NCBI GenBank assembly: GCA_900471515.1
Contig: UCFC01000017.1
Coordinates: 1-64,000 of the forward strand
Direction of reading: 5' to 3'
Source of the DNA: Hyphomicrobiales bacterium
GTDB lineage: Bacteria > Pseudomonadota > Alphaproteobacteria > Rhizobiales > Rhizobiaceae
DNA length: 64,000 nucleotides
Below are positions 25,142 through 33,947 of the stretch, piece by piece (positions within the stretch are counted from its first letter, which is position 1; each line of letters starts with the position of its first letter). Below the pieces are notes generated by a model. The model was not told where the DNA came from. It searched no databases and saw nothing but the letters and a program-made list of their open reading frames with translations. Both the position numbers and the translations under genes were made by a program.

Positions 25142-27697
25142 ATGCACTTCATCGACCGACTTTTGCAAAGCCGTCGTATCGTCACCAAGGTCCTTCTGTT
25201 CGTCGTCCCGCTCGTCGTGCTGATCGCCGGCGTCGGCATCCTCGGCTATCACACGGCCAATATTCTCAACGGCCATATGACGGTGACGCGCGCCACGATC
25301 GAGAACATTTCCGATTTCGAAAACCTGCAGGCCGCGCTTCAGGAATTCGTCTCCGACCCCACGGATGCGAGCAAGGCCGATTTCGGCAAGGCGATCGACG
25401 CGCAGGAAAGCGGCGTGGTCCGTCTGAACGGCCTGCTGAAGACCGACGACCAGCGCGGCCAGCTTACCGAGGTCAGCGGCCTTGCCGCCGCCATGCGCAG
25501 GCAGCAGGAGACATTATGGGGGCTGCGCCAGAGCGAGGACGCCGGTGTCGTCGCCATCAACAAGACGGTGCAGGCGATCTCGGCCGCCGCCGACGAAGCC
25601 GGCGGGCAGGCAGCCACCGTGCGCAAGGATTTCACCGATAAGGAAGCCTTCGCCAAGGCGCTGCTTTACGATACCGCCGCCTTCAAGTCGCTGACCGATA
25701 TCATGGGCGCCATGCGCGTCGATATCCAGATGGGCTTCACGCCGGAAGAGCAGGTGGAGGCGGCCCAGCAGCATATTGCCGAGATCCTGAAACAGCTTGA
25801 AGTCGCCAGGGGCATGGTGTCCAAGGACGGCCTGCCGCTGATCGAGCAGCTTGCCAGTACCGCAGACAAGCTCGACGCGCTGCTGAAGGGCAACGGCACG
25901 CCTGACGAGAAAGCCTCCGGCATGGCGCCGCTGCTCACCGGCTTCGTCAATACCGAAGGGCAGATGACGCTGCAGTCGGCCAAGAACAGCGATACGGCGT
26001 CGGCCCGCTTCGTCAGCCTCGACAAGAGCATTGCCGAACAGCGCGAGCTGCTGATTTCGGTCGACCAGGTGCGCGATATCGCCGACCGCCTGCAGGTGCA
26101 TGTCAGCCAGATGCTGAGCGCGCGCGTTGCCGCCTCGCGGGAGGTCGTGCTTGCCGACATCAAGGCGCTCACCGAAACCGCCGGCCGGATTTCCACGCTC
26201 GGCGCCAGGGATGGCGTGCTGAAGGCCTTCGCCGACAAGGTTGGCCCGGCCGCCGCATCGCTGACGTCAGGCTCGGCCGACATGCTGAAGGCGGCTGCCG
26301 ACTGGAAGGCGGCGCGCCAGCAGTCCTCCGAAATCCTTTCCGGCGCCATGGCCTCGCTTCGCCAGTTCGTCAGCCAGGCGCAGGAACTCGGCAAGGAAGA
26401 CAGCGAGCGTTCGGCCAAAGTCTCCGTCTTTGCCATGATCCTCGGCACGCTGCTCGCCATCATCGGCGGGCTGATGCTGGTCGAGACGCTGCGCGGCCCG
26501 CTGAAACGCGTCTCCGAGGTCATGACGCGGCTTGCGAACGGCGATCTCGAAGTCGCCATCGAAGGCCGCAACCGCGGCGACGAGATCGGCGACATGGTGC
26601 GCTCCGTCGCCGTCTTCCGCGATGCGGCGGTCGAAAACGTCCGGCTGGAGAGGGAGGCCGAAAGTGCGCGCGCGCTTTCCGCCGACGAGGCCAGCCGCCG
26701 CGCCGCCGAGCGCGCCCGGATCGAGGCCGAGCAGAAACAGGCGCTGAATGCGCTGTCCGACGTGCTGCAGCAGCTTGCCGAAGGCAATCTGGAAATCGGC
26801 ATGCGCCGCGATCTCGCCGCCGATTTCGTCGATATGGCCGATACCTACAATCACGCCGTCGAAGCGCTGCGCCAGACATTGGCCGACGTGCGCGGCGCCA
26901 CCGTCGAGATCAAGGGCGGCACCGGCAATCTCGCGTCCTCCGCCGACGATCTTGCCCGCCGCACGGAACAGCAGGCGGCGGCGCTGGAAGAAAGCTCGCG
27001 GGCGCTCAGGCACCTGAGCGACGTCGTCCGCTCCACCGCCGAGCGCGCCAAGCAGACGGCGCAATCCGTCGACGAGACGCAGCTTTTCGCCACCCGCTCC
27101 GGCGAGGTCGTCGCCAGGGCTGTCGACGCGATGGGCGAGATCAACCGCTCCTCCGAGAAGATCGCCACGATCATCGGCGTCATCGACGAGATCGCCTTCC
27201 AGACCAACCTGCTGGCGCTCAACGCCGGCGTGGAAGCGGCGCGGGCGGGCGAGGCCGGTCGCGGCTTTGCGGTCGTGGCGCAGGAAGTGCGCGAACTGGC
27301 GCAGCGCTGTGCCAAGGCGGCCCGCGAGATCAAGGAACTGATCTCGGCAAGCTCCGGCCAGGTGCAGAGCGGCGTGCAGCTCGTCGAGGAGACCGGCCGG
27401 GCGCTTTCCGAAATCATCGCCCATGTCGGCGGCGTCCAGCGCCTTGTCGCCGAGATCTCGGCCGCCACCGGCGAACAGTCGACCGGCATCCACGAGGTCA
27501 GCAAGGCGGTGCATGACGTCGAGCTGATCACGCAGCAGAACGCGGCGATGGTGGAAGAGAACAATGCCGAAATCCAGGGCCTGCGCCAGCGCGTCGACAT
27601 GCTCTCCGACAAGGTCAACCGCTTCCGCACCGGCGACGAGGGCGAGGTGCATGGCGATGGCCGCGGCGGGGAGCGCTGGGCGGGGCGGGCGGCGTAA
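25142..27697 (+). CDS. Methyl-accepting chemotaxis protein
   Basis: An 851-residue transmembrane chemoreceptor. TM1 is at about 16-37, followed by a long (about 390-residue) helical periplasmic region, TM2 at about 426-446, a HAMP domain (450-500), a second HAMP-like segment (about 535-585) and the MCP signalling domain. The domain's hairpin tip EIAFQTNLLALNAGVEAARA is near 682-701. It signals through CheW/CheA. The C-terminus lacks a recognisable NWETF-type CheR/CheB tether. I choose the ATG at 25142 (MHFIDRLLQSRR). A strong terminator follows. No che genes are nearby. Confidence 0.93.
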   Translation: MHFIDRLLQSRRIVTKVLLFVVPLVVLIAGVGILGYHTANILNGHMTVTRATIENISDFENLQAALQEFVSDPTDASKADFGKAIDAQESGVVRLNGLLKTDDQRGQLTEVSGLAAAMRRQQETLWGLRQSEDAGVVAINKTVQAISAAADEAGGQAATVRKDFTDKEAFAKALLYDTAAFKSLTDIMGAMRVDIQMGFTPEEQVEAAQQHIAEILKQLEVARGMVSKDGLPLIEQLASTADKLDALLKGNGTPDEKASGMAPLLTGFVNTEGQMTLQSAKNSDTASARFVSLDKSIAEQRELLISVDQVRDIADRLQVHVSQMLSARVAASREVVLADIKALTETAGRISTLGARDGVLKAFADKVGPAAASLTSGSADMLKAAADWKAARQQSSEILSGAMASLRQFVSQAQELGKEDSERSAKVSVFAMILGTLLAIIGGLMLVETLRGPLKRVSEVMTRLANGDLEVAIEGRNRGDEIGDMVRSVAVFRDAAVENVRLEREAESARALSADEASRRAAERARIEAEQKQALNALSDVLQQLAEGNLEIGMRRDLAADFVDMADTYNHAVEALRQTLADVRGATVEIKGGTGNLASSADDLARRTEQQAAALEESSRALRHLSDVVRSTAERAKQTAQSVDETQLFATRSGEVVARAVDAMGEINRSSEKIATIIGVIDEIAFQTNLLALNAGVEAARAGEAGRGFAVVAQEVRELAQRCAKAAREIKELISASSGQVQSGVQLVEETGRALSEIIAHVGGVQRLVAEISAATGEQSTGIHEVSKAVHDVELITQQNAAMVEENNAEIQGLRQRVDMLSDKVNRFRTGDEGEVHGDGRGGERWAGRAA

Positions 27698-27726
27698 GCC
27701 GCATTGCCGGGAATGGCATGCTGGAG

Positions 27727-27757
27727 CCCGCGCTTTCCGCAGCGCGGGTTTTTCTTT
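27727..27757 (+). terminator. Intrinsic terminator after the chemoreceptor
   Basis: Stem CCCGCGCT / AGCGCGGG, loop TTCCGC, followed by TTTTTCTTTT. It is a textbook rho-independent terminator 30 bp after the stop. Confidence 0.9.
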
Positions 27758-27814
27758 TGAACCATTAGCCGGTCCGGTCGTTTTCCAACCATGTCCAACG
27801 AAGGAGAAAGCGTG

Positions 27815-28021
27815 ATGGATTGGAACCGTGTTGAAGGCAACTGGAAGCAGATGAAGGGCAAGGTCCGCGAACAGTGGGGCAAGCTCACCGACGACGACCT
27901 CGACCAGATTGCCGGCCGCCGCGAACAGCTGGAAGGCAAGCTGCAGGAGCGCTACGGCATCGCCAGGGACCGCGCCCGCCGCGATATCGACGACTGGTAC
28001 GACAGCCAGACCTGGCATTGA
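27815..28021 (+). CDS. CsbD family stress-associated small protein
   Basis: A 68-residue hydrophilic CsbD protein (MDWNRVEGNWKQMKGKVREQ, then WGKLTDDDLDQIAGRREQLEG). The family is strongly induced by general stress or stationary-phase signals in several bacteria, but its biochemical role is unknown. The ATG at 27815 lies eight bases after AAGGAG. It is a separate transcription unit bracketed by terminators. Confidence 0.93.
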   Translation: MDWNRVEGNWKQMKGKVREQWGKLTDDDLDQIAGRREQLEGKLQERYGIARDRARRDIDDWYDSQTWH

Positions 28022-28056
28022 CAACGATCCGGCATCGGACTGAATTCCACTGACCT

Positions 28057-28082
28057 GGCCTCGCTTCTGCGGGGCCTTTTTT
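28057..28082 (+). terminator. Intrinsic terminator after csbD-type gene
   Basis: GGCCTCGC pairs with GCGGGGCC (one wobble) across a TTCT loop and runs into TTTTTT. Confidence 0.88.
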
Positions 28083-28174
28083 GTCGGGTGGAGTTCCGCC
28101 CCTTGCACGATCCGTTAGACATATTCCGCTAATAGCTGGCATATCGATCACGGAATTCGCACCGGGGTAACATC

Positions 28175-28492
28175 GTGAAGCTATTTCAGCCATCCATCGC
28201 TCCACTCGCAGCATTCGCCCTGCTCGCCAGTTCGACGCTGGCTTTCGGGCAGGGCTGGCAGACCGACAAGCAGGGCACGTCCACCTGGCACGTGTCGCCG
28301 CGCGTCGGACAGTGCAATGTCAGCAAGGCGCAGAACAAGGCGATCCGCGCCGGCATCTACCAGAGCGAGATCGTCTATCGCGACGAGAACGTGCTGACCT
28401 TCCAGGGACAGACGCTGAATGGCGATCGCAAGGAGATCACCTTCGGCAACGAGGCGAGCTGCCCGGAGATCGGGGCTCAGGATATTCCGTAA
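28175..28492 (+). CDS. Small exported protein of unknown function
   Basis: A 105-residue protein from a GTG start. A signal peptide covers about 1-25 (KLFQPSIAPLAAFALLASST, then LAFGQ). The mature part is about 80 residues with two cysteines (C48 and C96) that could form a disulfide, and polar, strand-rich sequence. I do not recognise the family. The stop is followed within 40 bp by a palindromic mosaic repeat. Confidence 0.6.
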   Translation: MKLFQPSIAPLAAFALLASSTLAFGQGWQTDKQGTSTWHVSPRVGQCNVSKAQNKAIRAGIYQSEIVYRDENVLTFQGQTLNGDRKEITFGNEASCPEIGAQDIP

Positions 28493-28530
28493 ACGGCGGA
28501 GGGATTTGGGCGACAGGGCAGTGCCCGTGG

Positions 28531-28783
28531 CCCCCTCATCCGGCCCTTCGGGCCACCTTCTCCCCGCCGGGGAGAAGGGGTGGTGCGGCGACGTTCCACT
28601 CCATCGAGGCGCCCGGTTTGTCGTAAAGGCTGCGGCAGTCTCCCCCCTTCGCCCCAGCGGGGAGAAGGGGCGGTGCTGCATCGTTCATATCCCCATCGAA
28701 GCGTCCTGCCTGGTAAAAGACCGGGCCACGGATTTCCCCTTCGCCCCGGCGGGGAGAAGGTGCCCGAAGGGCGGATGAGGGGG
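28531..28783. repeat. Composite palindromic mosaic element (MITE-like)
   Basis: A 253-bp block whose ends are inverted copies: CCCCCTCATCCGGCCCTTCG ... CCTTCTCCCCGCCGGGGAGA at 28531-28583, and GGGGAGAAGGTGCCCGAAGG GCGGATGAGGGGG at 28751-28783. A third palindrome CCCCTTCGCCCCAGCGGGGA... sits at 28644-28670. The same family occurs at 54729-54917 and 61121-61492. It has no coding capacity and is probably a non-autonomous or REP-like element. Confidence 0.8.
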
Positions 28784-28830
28784 CTCCGGGCTCAACATCT
28801 CCTTGTTCGATTTCGAGCGTGTAGAGACGC

Positions 28831-28992
28831 GCCGGCCCTTCGCATGGCTCAGGGCGTTCGTGACTGCAATCGATTCACTGGATCGATTGCTCCCGCTTCG
28901 CAGCACCGTCGTGCCGGCCCTTCGCATGGCTCAGGGCGTTCGTGACTGCAATCGATTCACTGGATCGATTGCTGCTGCTTCGCAGCACCGTC
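28831..28992. repeat. 80-bp tandem duplication next to moaA
   Basis: Copies at 28831-28910 and 28913-28992 match at 78 of 80 positions. Each contains the inverted repeat GCAATCGAT-TCACTGG-ATCGATTGC. The second copy ends three bases before the moaA stop. It looks like a recent slippage or recombination duplication of a hairpin-forming unit. Confidence 0.9.
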
Positions 28993-28994
28993 AC

Positions 28995-30041
28995 TCACCC
29001 ACCCGTAACGCTCATGTGTCGTGCTACCGCCGGGCGCTTGTGGGTGCGGTCGATGATGAAATCGTGGCCCTTCGGCTTGCGGGTGATGGCCTCGTCGATG
29101 GCCGCGTGGAGCAGGCCGTCGTCTTCGGTGGCGCGCAGTGCGGCGCGCAGGTCGGCGGCGTCGTTCTGGCCGAGGCACATGTAGAGCGTGCCGGTGCAGG
29201 TCAGCCGCACGCGGTTGCAGCTCTCGCAGAAATTATGGGTGAGCGGGGTGATGAAGCCCAGGCGGCCGCCGGTCTCGGCGACGGTCACGTAGCGGGCAGG
29301 GCCGCCGGTCTGGTAGTCGGTATCGGCAAGCGTGAACTGCTTTTCGAGATCGGCGCGCAATTTCGACAGCGGCAGATACTGGTCGGTGCGGTCTTCCTCG
29401 ATCTCGCCCATGGGCATGGTTTCGATGACGGTCAGGTCCATGCCGCGGCCATGGGCGAAGCGCAGCATGGCGGGCATCTCGGCCTCGTTGAAATCCTTCA
29501 GCGCCACCGCGTTGAGCTTGATCTTCAGCCCCGCCTTCTGGGCCGCGTCAATGCCTTCCATGACCTTTGCGAAATCGCCCCAGCGGGTGATCCTGCGGAA
29601 TTTCTCCGGATCGAGCGTATCGAGCGAGACGTTGATGCGGCGCACGCCGCAATCGTAAAGCTCCTCGGCATGGCGCGCGAGCTGCGAGCCGTTGGTGGTC
29701 ACGGTCAGTTCGTCGAGGCCGGAGCCGATCTGGCGGCCGAGCTGGCGCACGAGATACATGATGTTCTTGCGCACCAGCGGCTCGCCGCCGGTCAGCCGGA
29801 TCTTGCGCACGCCCTTGGCAATGAAGGCGGAACAGAGCCGGTCGAGCTCTTCCAGCGTCAGCAGATCCTTCTTCGGCAGGAAGGTCATGTTTTCCGCCAT
29901 GCAATAGGTGCAGCGGAAATCGCAGCGGTCGGTGACGGACACGCGCAGATAGGTGACAGCCCGCCCGAAGGGGTCGATCATGGGGGATGCGTCCGCCACC
30001 AGCGGCGCGGCATTGCCTATCGTTCCAACTCTCGTGTTCAC
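28995..30041 (-). CDS. moaA: GTP 3',8-cyclase MoaA
   Basis: Radical-SAM enzyme that starts molybdenum-cofactor synthesis by rearranging GTP. The 348-residue protein has the N-terminal SAM cluster C40-x3-C44-x2-C47 in [22 protein letters not shown] near 85-93, and a second 4Fe-4S site C272-x2-C275-x13-C289. It ends in the functional Gly-Gly. The ~30-residue N-terminal leader before [10 protein letters not shown] is normal. It is divergent from a DUF971 gene. An 80-bp tandem repeat abuts its 3' end. Confidence 0.96.
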   Translation of the reverse strand: MNTRVGTIGNAAPLVADASPMIDPFGRAVTYLRVSVTDRCDFRCTYCMAENMTFLPKKDLLTLEELDRLCSAFIAKGVRKIRLTGGEPLVRKNIMYLVRQLGRQIGSGLDELTVTTNGSQLARHAEELYDCGVRRINVSLDTLDPEKFRRITRWGDFAKVMEGIDAAQKAGLKIKLNAVALKDFNEAEMPAMLRFAHGRGMDLTVIETMPMGEIEEDRTDQYLPLSKLRADLEKQFTLADTDYQTGGPARYVTVAETGGRLGFITPLTHNFCESCNRVRLTCTGTLYMCLGQNDAADLRAALRATEDDGLLHAAIDEAITRKPKGHDFIIDRTHKRPAVARHMSVTGG

Positions 30042-30177
30042 GTTCGTCTCCGCACTCGCCTGAATGTGGGCATATGCTATTGTCGCGTCAAGGGAAACAG
30101 CTTTCCGAGAGACGGCAAATTGCGCTTGCGCCGGAAAAGATCAGCGCCTACTCCTCGCACCAGAAGAGGACATTGAC

Positions 30178-30552
30178 ATGAGCGATATCTGGCCGACCGA
30201 ACTCAGAGTCTCCAAGGACCGCCAGAGGCTGGTGGTAAGCTTCAACGACGGGCAGAGCTTCGACCTTTCGGCCGAGCTTCTGCGGGTGCTTTCGCCCTCG
30301 GCCGAAGTGCAGGGGCACGGGCCGGGGCAGAAGGTCACGGTGCCGGGCAAGCGCAACGTCGCCATCGTCTCGATGATTCCGACCGGCAATTACGCGGTGC
30401 GCATCGGCTTCGACGACATGCACGATACCGGCATCTATACCTGGACCTACCTGCGCGAACTCGGCGAGCGCGGCTTCGAGCTGTTCTCCGCTTACGAGGA
30501 GGAGCTCAAGGAAAAGGGAATGAGCCGCGACGTGGCGGAGCGGCCGCGGTAA
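30178..30552 (+). CDS. DUF971 (gamma-butyrobetaine hydroxylase N-terminal-like) protein
   Basis: A 124-residue DUF971 protein: WPTELRVSKDRQRLVVSFND, FDLSAELLRVLSPSAEVQGH, and GNYAVRIGFDDMHDTGIYTW. The fold matches the N-terminal domain of carnitine-pathway hydroxylases; some stand-alone members are linked to Fe-S cluster handling, but that is not shown here. I start at the ATG at 30178, not the upstream frame that overlaps the moaA promoter. It is 25 bp before ltrA on the same strand. Confidence 0.88.
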   Translation: MSDIWPTELRVSKDRQRLVVSFNDGQSFDLSAELLRVLSPSAEVQGHGPGQKVTVPGKRNVAIVSMIPTGNYAVRIGFDDMHDTGIYTWTYLRELGERGFELFSAYEEELKEKGMSRDVAERPR

Positions 30553-30577
30553 CGATCAGCAAAGGGCGAGGGGGCAC

Positions 30578-31765
30578 ATGACACAGGCGCAAAACGGGAA
30601 CTGGCTGCGGGCAAAGGGGCATGCCGGCAGCAAGGTGACGTTCCTCGAACTGTTTTTCGATCTCGTTTTCGTCTTTTCCGTTTCCCAGCTCTCGCACGCG
30701 CTGTTTGCCCATTACACGCCGCTCGGCGCCATCGAGGCGGCGCTGATGATGTTTGCCGTCTGGTGGGTCTGGATCTTCACCGCCTGGGCAACGAACTGGC
30801 TGGACCCGGAGCGCATGCCGGTGCGCTCCATGCTGATCGTGCTGATGCTGCTCGGCCTCGTCCTGTCGGCCGCCATCCCCGAGGCCTTCGGCGAGAAGGG
30901 CCTGCTGTTTGCGGCAGCCTACGTGCTGATGCAGGTCGGCCGCTCGGCCTTCACCAGCTATGCGATGCGGCCGGTCGGCCGGTCGAGCTATATCAATTTC
31001 GTGCGCATCACCATCTACTTCGCCTTCTCCGGCCTGTTCTGGATCGCCGGCGGATTTCTGGAGCACGAGGCGCGGCTGATCTGCTGGGCGGTGGCGCTCG
31101 CGGTCGAATATTGCGGGCCGGCGCTCGCCTTTGCTGTGCCCGGCCTCGGCCGCTCCCGGACGGAGGAATGGGACGTTTCCGGCGCCCATATGGCGGAGCG
31201 CTGCGCGCTCTTCATCATCATCTGCCTCGGCGAGGCGATCCTGGTGTCCGGCCGCACCTTTTCCGAAATGGAATTTTCCCTGCTGACCGGCGTGGTCTTC
31301 GCGATCGGCTTCATCGGCACGGTCGCCATGTGGTGGCTCTATTTCCGCTTCGGCCACCAGCGCGCCGCCCACCGCATCGAGCATGAGGATACGCCGGGCA
31401 GCCTGGCGCGGCTGGCCTTCACCTATGCGCATCTGCCCGTTCTCGCCGGCATCATCGTGCATGCCGTGGCGGTGGAATTCATGTTCGAGCATCCGCACGA
31501 GACCGGCAACCTTGCCATTGCCGCCTCGGTTCTCGGCGGCTCCGGCCTGTTCCTGATCGGCAATCTCTGGTTCAAGGGCGCCACCAGCGGCCGCCTGCCG
31601 CTCTCCCATCTTGCCGGCATCATCTTCCTGCTGCTCTCGGCCTTCGCCGCGCCCTTCCTGCAGGTCTATGTGATGGGCATCCTGGCGACGCTGGTGCTGA
31701 TCGTCGTGGCGGCCTGGGAATACAAGTCGCTGACGCGGGCGCCGGCCGGGCCGACGCTGCACTAG
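30578..31765 (+). CDS. Low temperature requirement protein A (LtrA) family membrane protein
   Basis: A 395-residue membrane protein with about ten to twelve hydrophobic helices. It opens with the LtrA signature KVTFLELFFDLVFVFSVSQL and includes MMFAVWWVWIFTAWATNWLD and IIICLGEAILVSGRTF. The family is named from Listeria growth at low temperature but its transport or enzymatic role is unknown. It follows the DUF971 gene by 25 bp, probably as one transcript, and is convergent with a MarR gene. Confidence 0.9.
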   Translation: MTQAQNGNWLRAKGHAGSKVTFLELFFDLVFVFSVSQLSHALFAHYTPLGAIEAALMMFAVWWVWIFTAWATNWLDPERMPVRSMLIVLMLLGLVLSAAIPEAFGEKGLLFAAAYVLMQVGRSAFTSYAMRPVGRSSYINFVRITIYFAFSGLFWIAGGFLEHEARLICWAVALAVEYCGPALAFAVPGLGRSRTEEWDVSGAHMAERCALFIIICLGEAILVSGRTFSEMEFSLLTGVVFAIGFIGTVAMWWLYFRFGHQRAAHRIEHEDTPGSLARLAFTYAHLPVLAGIIVHAVAVEFMFEHPHETGNLAIAASVLGGSGLFLIGNLWFKGATSGRLPLSHLAGIIFLLLSAFAAPFLQVYVMGILATLVLIVVAAWEYKSLTRAPAGPTLH

Positions 31766-31781
31766 CCGGGGCAGTTCCGGC

Positions 31782-32249
31782 CTAGTCCTCGTCCTTCAGA
31801 TCCTGCAGCAGCACGCCGATGATGCGCTCCATCGAATCGGCGGTCGCCATGCATTGTTCGATCGGCTCGGCCGACAGGACGCGATCGATCAGGCCGGTCT
31901 GGATGGCCATGGCCTGTTCGGTGATCCTGCGGCCCTCCGGGGTCAGGTGCAGGCGCAGCACGCGCCTGTCGCGCTCGTCGTCGCGGCGGATGATCAGGCC
32001 GCGCTTTTCCATCTGCGGCAGGAGCATGCTCATGTTGGAGCGGCCGACCAGCAGCTTCCTTGCCAGTTCCTGCTGCGAAATGCCCTCGAAGCGGTAGAGA
32101 TTGACGAGGATATCGAGATGCGGCGGCTTGATATCGAGATCGGATAGCGAGCGCGCCAGCGACTGCTGCATGAGCTGGCAGGCGCGAGCCACCGCGATCC
32201 AGCTGCGAAACCGCGGATGATCCCAAGGCAGGGATTGATTTTTGTTCAT
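31782..32249 (-). CDS. MarR family transcriptional regulator
   Basis: A 155-residue winged-helix regulator with helix-turn-helix ISQQELARKLLVGRSNMSMLLPQME at about 57-81 and the wing signature RRDDERDRRVLRLHLTPEGR. It is divergent from an alpha/beta hydrolase gene; the 45-bp gap contains the palindrome TGTTCA-GTGT-TGAACA, a likely binding site controlling both genes. Effector unknown. Confidence 0.9.
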   Translation of the reverse strand: MNKNQSLPWDHPRFRSWIAVARACQLMQQSLARSLSDLDIKPPHLDILVNLYRFEGISQQELARKLLVGRSNMSMLLPQMEKRGLIIRRDDERDRRVLRLHLTPEGRRITEQAMAIQTGLIDRVLSAEPIEQCMATADSMERIIGVLLQDLKDED

Positions 32250-32262
32250 CGTTGTACTTTAT

Positions 32263-32278
32263 TGTTCAGTGTTGAACA
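32263..32278. promoter_or_regulatory. Palindromic MarR operator
   Basis: TGTTCA-N4-TGAACA in the 45-bp space between the divergent MarR and hydrolase genes. The position and symmetry fit a dimeric winged-helix repressor acting on both start sites. Confidence 0.65.
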
Positions 32279-32294
32279 TTATCGGAATCCCATC

Positions 32295-33245
32295 ATGGCA
32301 AAATTTGCGCTTGAGGTCACGCGCCTCGCCTTTTCGCTCATGCAGGCCGTTTCGCCGCGTCTGGCCGGCGAGGCCGCCTTCCGCCTGTTCTGCCGAACCC
32401 CGCCTGCAAAGCCCAAGGGCGAGAAAGCCAGGGCGGCCCATGCCGCCGGTCTTGCCAGGCTTGCCGGCGCCGAGCGTTTCCTGCTGCCGGTCGATGGCCG
32501 GCGCGCCCATGCCTACCGGCTGAACGGCGGGGCGCGCGGGCGGCGCAAGCGTTACCTCGTCACGCATGGCTGGGGTTCCGGCATGGCCTATATGGCCGAT
32601 CTGGTGACGATGCTGGCCGAGAGCGGCGCGGAGGTGATCGCGCTCGATTTTCCGGGCCACGGGCGGGCCGGCGGGCGCTTCCTGCATATGGCGCTGGCGG
32701 TGAAGGCGATTGCGGCGGCGCAAGAGCGCTTCGGCCGTTTCGATGCCGTCGTCGGCCATTCCTTCGGCGGCGCGGCGCTGATGGTATCGTCCCTCGCCAT
32801 CCTGCCCGGCGTGACGCCGGTTTCGGCCGAGCGTCTGGTGCTGATCGGCTCACCCAGCGAAATGCAGTGGCTGTTTACCGATTTCGGCCGGATGCTGCGG
32901 CTGAAGCCGGCCGCGCAGGCAGCCCTCGAAGACGTCGTCCAGCGCATCACCGGGCGCAGGCTTGAGGATTTCGACGCGGGCGGCAGGGCCGGCAGCATCG
33001 ACAGGCCGGTGCTGGTCATTCATGCCGAGGACGACAAGGAAGTGGGTGCGGCCCATGCGCGCCGCTACGCGGCCTCGGGCGCGCATGTGCGGCTTTCCTG
33101 GGCAAACGGCTTCGGCCACCGGCGCATCATGTCGGCAAGGCCGGTGCTTGACGAAGTCGCGGCCTTTCTCGCCGAAGATACGATCAGGAAAGATGCCGAA
33201 ATCATTCCGATTTTCGAGCTTCCGGCGCGGCGCGCGTCGGTGTAG
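32295..33245 (+). CDS. Alpha/beta hydrolase
   Basis: A 316-residue serine hydrolase. The oxyanion region is THGWGSG, the nucleophile elbow is GHSFGG with S156, the acid is probably in VIHAEDDKEV and the His in NGFGHRRIM. About 65 residues precede the core. The substrate is unknown. Control by the divergent MarR suggests a role in handling an aromatic or phenolic compound, but this is inference. The start is the ATG at 32295, just after the operator. Confidence 0.86.
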   Translation: MAKFALEVTRLAFSLMQAVSPRLAGEAAFRLFCRTPPAKPKGEKARAAHAAGLARLAGAERFLLPVDGRRAHAYRLNGGARGRRKRYLVTHGWGSGMAYMADLVTMLAESGAEVIALDFPGHGRAGGRFLHMALAVKAIAAAQERFGRFDAVVGHSFGGAALMVSSLAILPGVTPVSAERLVLIGSPSEMQWLFTDFGRMLRLKPAAQAALEDVVQRITGRRLEDFDAGGRAGSIDRPVLVIHAEDDKEVGAAHARRYAASGAHVRLSWANGFGHRRIMSARPVLDEVAAFLAEDTIRKDAEIIPIFELPARRASV

Positions 33246-33293
33246 CGTCCGCCCGGCCGCCGAGCGGGCGGACGGTAGCGGGGCGACATACGC

Positions 33294-33905
33294 ATGAAGA
33301 TCATCAGCACGATCGAAGAGCTCAACGAAATCTACGGCGCCGGCCTGTCGCAGGCGGCCGTCGACAAGGTGACGAAGGCGCTGACGCCGCTCTACCGCGG
33401 CATGATCGAAATCTCGCCCTTCATGGCGCTCGCAACCGTCGGCCCGGAAGGGCTCGACTGCTCGCCGCGCGGCGATCTCGGCGGCGTGGTGCGCATCATC
33501 GACGATACGACCCTGCATCTTCCCGACTGGCGCGGCAACAACCGCGTCGATTCGCTCTCCAACATCGTGCGCGACCCGCGCCTGTCGCTGATGTTCCTGA
33601 TCCCCGGTTCCAATACGGTCATGCGCATCAACGGGCGCGGGGTGGTCTCGAACGACGAGGCGCTGCTTGCAAGCTTCGAGATGGACGGCAAACACCCGCG
33701 CACGGTGGTGGTGATCGATATTGTCGAGGTCTATTTCCAGTGCGCGCGGGCAGTGATGCGGGCGGAACTGTGGAACGCGGAGCATTTCGTCGATCCGGCC
33801 AGGCTGCCGACGCCGGGGCAGATGCTGAAGGACGCGGTGGGCGATTTCGACCACGAGACCTATGACCGGGAATGGCCTGTCAGGGCTGCCAGGACCATGT
33901 GGTGA
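33294..33905 (+). CDS. Pyridoxamine 5'-phosphate oxidase-like FMN protein (MSMEG_1061-type)
   Basis: A 203-residue split-barrel flavoprotein. Features are FMALATVGPEGLDCSPRGDLGG, WRGNNRVDSLSNIVRDPRLSLMFLIPG and a C-terminal YFQCARAVMRAELW. This subgroup binds FMN or F420-like cofactors; it is not the vitamin B6 enzyme itself. It sits 48 bp after the hydrolase gene, so it may share its MarR-controlled transcript. Confidence 0.86.
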   Translation: MKIISTIEELNEIYGAGLSQAAVDKVTKALTPLYRGMIEISPFMALATVGPEGLDCSPRGDLGGVVRIIDDTTLHLPDWRGNNRVDSLSNIVRDPRLSLMFLIPGSNTVMRINGRGVVSNDEALLASFEMDGKHPRTVVVIDIVEVYFQCARAVMRAELWNAEHFVDPARLPTPGQMLKDAVGDFDHETYDREWPVRAARTMW

Positions 33906-33947
33906 GAGTCCCGGCCGTCGCTCATCTCCGTGCCCGCTTCCGGCAGG

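Noticed and set aside
26267..28108. A 613-codon minus-strand frame across the chemoreceptor and csbD-type genes
   Set aside because: It spans two terminators and a complete gene on the other strand; composition is shadow-like.
28531..28783. Insertion sequence
   Set aside because: No transposase frame is present. The palindromic composition fits a non-autonomous or REP-like element.
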